Shown here in pieces: positions 63,523 to 64,000 of a DNA stretch of 64,000 nt (position 1 is its first letter; every line of letters begins with the position of its first letter). The translations under genes were made by a program, and so were the position numbers. Origin of the DNA: Ascidiaceihabitans sp. (GTDB taxonomy: Bacteria > Pseudomonadota > Alphaproteobacteria > Rhodobacterales > Rhodobacteraceae); assembly GCA_029251465.1 (NCBI GenBank), contig JAQXDI010000061.1, forward strand, positions 19,341 to 83,340, read 5' to 3'. Under the pieces are notes generated by a model. It was not told the origin of the DNA, made no database searches, and worked only from the letters and a program-made list of their open reading frames with translations.

Positions 63523-63780
63523 TTCCTGAACATGGTCGTCTTCGCAGCTTATCCAATTGGCACCCAATTTTAAACCGCGCCTTTTCAAGGTCGAGCGCGT
63601 AGGTTGCGTTTGGCGCAATGCCGGCTTGTTTACGTTTACATTCCGCAAGATTCGTCTCCAATTTCTGACAGAGTGCCAGCTGCATGGTTAATTGCCCCGC
63701 CGCACTTTTTACCGTTGTTGCGGTGACGTCGCCCCCCGCGCTGATCTTTGTGCTGATATCTTGAAATTCGCGCCTGAGGT
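63509..63780 (-). pseudogene. GTA first gene (g1-like), truncated at the 5' end by an insertion sequence
   Basis: Readable frame: EFQDISTKISAGGDVTATTV, then KSAAGQLTMQLALCQKLETN and NLAECKRKQAGIAPNATYA, ending CSGNVSE at 63509. It overlaps the terL start, the position of gene 1 in Rhodobacterales GTA clusters. No start codon is found before the frame runs into the IS end at about 63781; the first in-frame ATG is well inside. Assignment rests on position and general character. Confidence 0.6.
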
Positions 63781-64000
63781 GGTGTCAGACGAATGCGAAC
63801 CAGTCTCAATATGACCCTCAGTGCCGGAACTTATGCCAAACAAATCTGGCGCCACTCAGCGAGAGCGGCCGCGCGGTGAAGCTTGAAGTTTTCTCGGCTG
63901 TAGAGGTGGCGTTCCTGGTTGAAATGATTGTGGACCAAAGAGTGGACAGAGACAAATTTCTGCAAGGTTCGCGTTCGTCGAAAGCGCAACATTGCTCGTT
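63781..64000 (-). mobile_element. IS6-family-like insertion sequence, right end (runs off window)
   Basis: Contains the C-terminal end of a transposase and then about 50 non-coding bases up to a probable terminus at GGTGTCAGAC (63781). The g1 reading frame begins immediately inside this boundary. The other end is beyond the window. Confidence 0.65.
63831..64000 (-). CDS. IS6-like family transposase, C-terminal fragment
   Basis: The last 56 residues: RAMLRFRRTRTLQKFVSVHS, then LVHNHFNQERHLYSRENFK and LHRAAALAEWRQICLA before TAA. The HNHFNQERHL and RAAALAEWR segments are typical of the C-terminus of IS6-type DDE transposases in Rhodobacterales and Rhizobiales. The catalytic residues lie outside the window. 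Confidence 0.75.
   Translation of the reverse strand, partial: RAMLRFRRTRTLQKFVSVHSLVHNHFNQERHLYSRENFKLHRAAALAEWRQICLA

Noticed and set aside
63442..63648. A 68-residue minus-strand frame ending NFGRWNIS
   Set aside because: It is a mixture of g1 sequence in the wrong frame and the TerL N-terminus before its frameshift, not a gene.
1..64000. CRISPR arrays, rRNA, tRNA, prophage integrases, toxin-antitoxin or anti-phage systems
   Set aside because: None was recognised on reading both strands; the only mobile or phage-like material is the GTA remnant and the IS end at the right edge.

Overview
The window looks like the chromosome of an alphaproteobacterium of the order Rhodobacterales (Roseobacter group). 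The evidence is a gene-transfer-agent (GTA) locus beside cysE, a form II coxSLM operon, the cysG-DUF2849-cysI-cysH-DUF934 sulfur operon, a lipoyl-bearing PdhB, an M23 peptidase-bactofilin pair, a Hint/choice-of-anchor-L exoprotein and a GTTC-N7-GTTC SOS box before uvrA. Species cannot be fixed from the sequence. An IS insertion and decaying genes would suit an Octadecabacter-like, IS-rich genome, but that is a guess. No rRNA, tRNA or CRISPR was recognised.

Layout. 1-2207: partial DctB-like sensor kinase, P450, Lrp-type regulator. 2352-7823: assimilatory sulfate reduction operon plus ferredoxin-NADP reductase. 7826-10555: TauD-family dioxygenase, Ala-rich membrane-anchored repeat protein, and infC with an apparent AUC start. 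10640-16635: form II CO dehydrogenase-like operon (xdhC, MoeA-like gene, coxS, coxL, coxM; all minus strand). 16765-25395: bolA-grxD, zapA, tkt, DUF808 protein, two divergent gap genes flanking a 47-residue membrane protein, coaD. 25477-33206: CBS protein, LysR regulator and the valine pathway (mmsA, acyl-CoA dehydrogenase, and an in-frame fusion of 3-hydroxyisobutyryl-CoA hydrolase with 3-hydroxyisobutyrate dehydrogenase), interrupted by a frameshifted metallophosphoesterase. 33486-43307: Hint exoprotein, uvrA, two MFS transporters, frameshifted methyltransferase, lpdA, DUF924. 43434-53341: queA, AsmA/YhdP-like protein, bcp, DUF455, M23 peptidase-bactofilin, acetyltransferase, two cyclophilins. 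53493-60668: pgk, SDR, ftsB, pdhA-pdhB-pdhC, cysE. 60846-64000: GTA remnant.

How it fits together. Central carbon metabolism is over-represented (tkt, two gap, pgk, pdhABC, lpdA). Palindromes tie parts of it together: a TGTTAGCG-type site precedes both gap genes, and a TAGTTTA-N4-TAAACTA site precedes both pdhA and the distant lpdA, which can supply the E3 subunit of the same complex. Sulfur genes lie at both ends (cysG-I-H and cysE).

Most striking points. (1) The GTA locus has collapsed: the N-terminus of the terminase is joined in frame to the C-terminal half of the tail hub protein g15, with the structural genes missing, an additional terminase frameshift and an IS6-type insertion in the first gene. 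(2) A dispersed family of short hairpins beginning GTAAGGTG shows compensatory stem changes between copies. (3) The hydrolase-MmsB fusion keeps an internal ribosome binding site. (4) Two other genes are broken by simple slippage-type changes (an 11-base duplication and a homopolymer loss).
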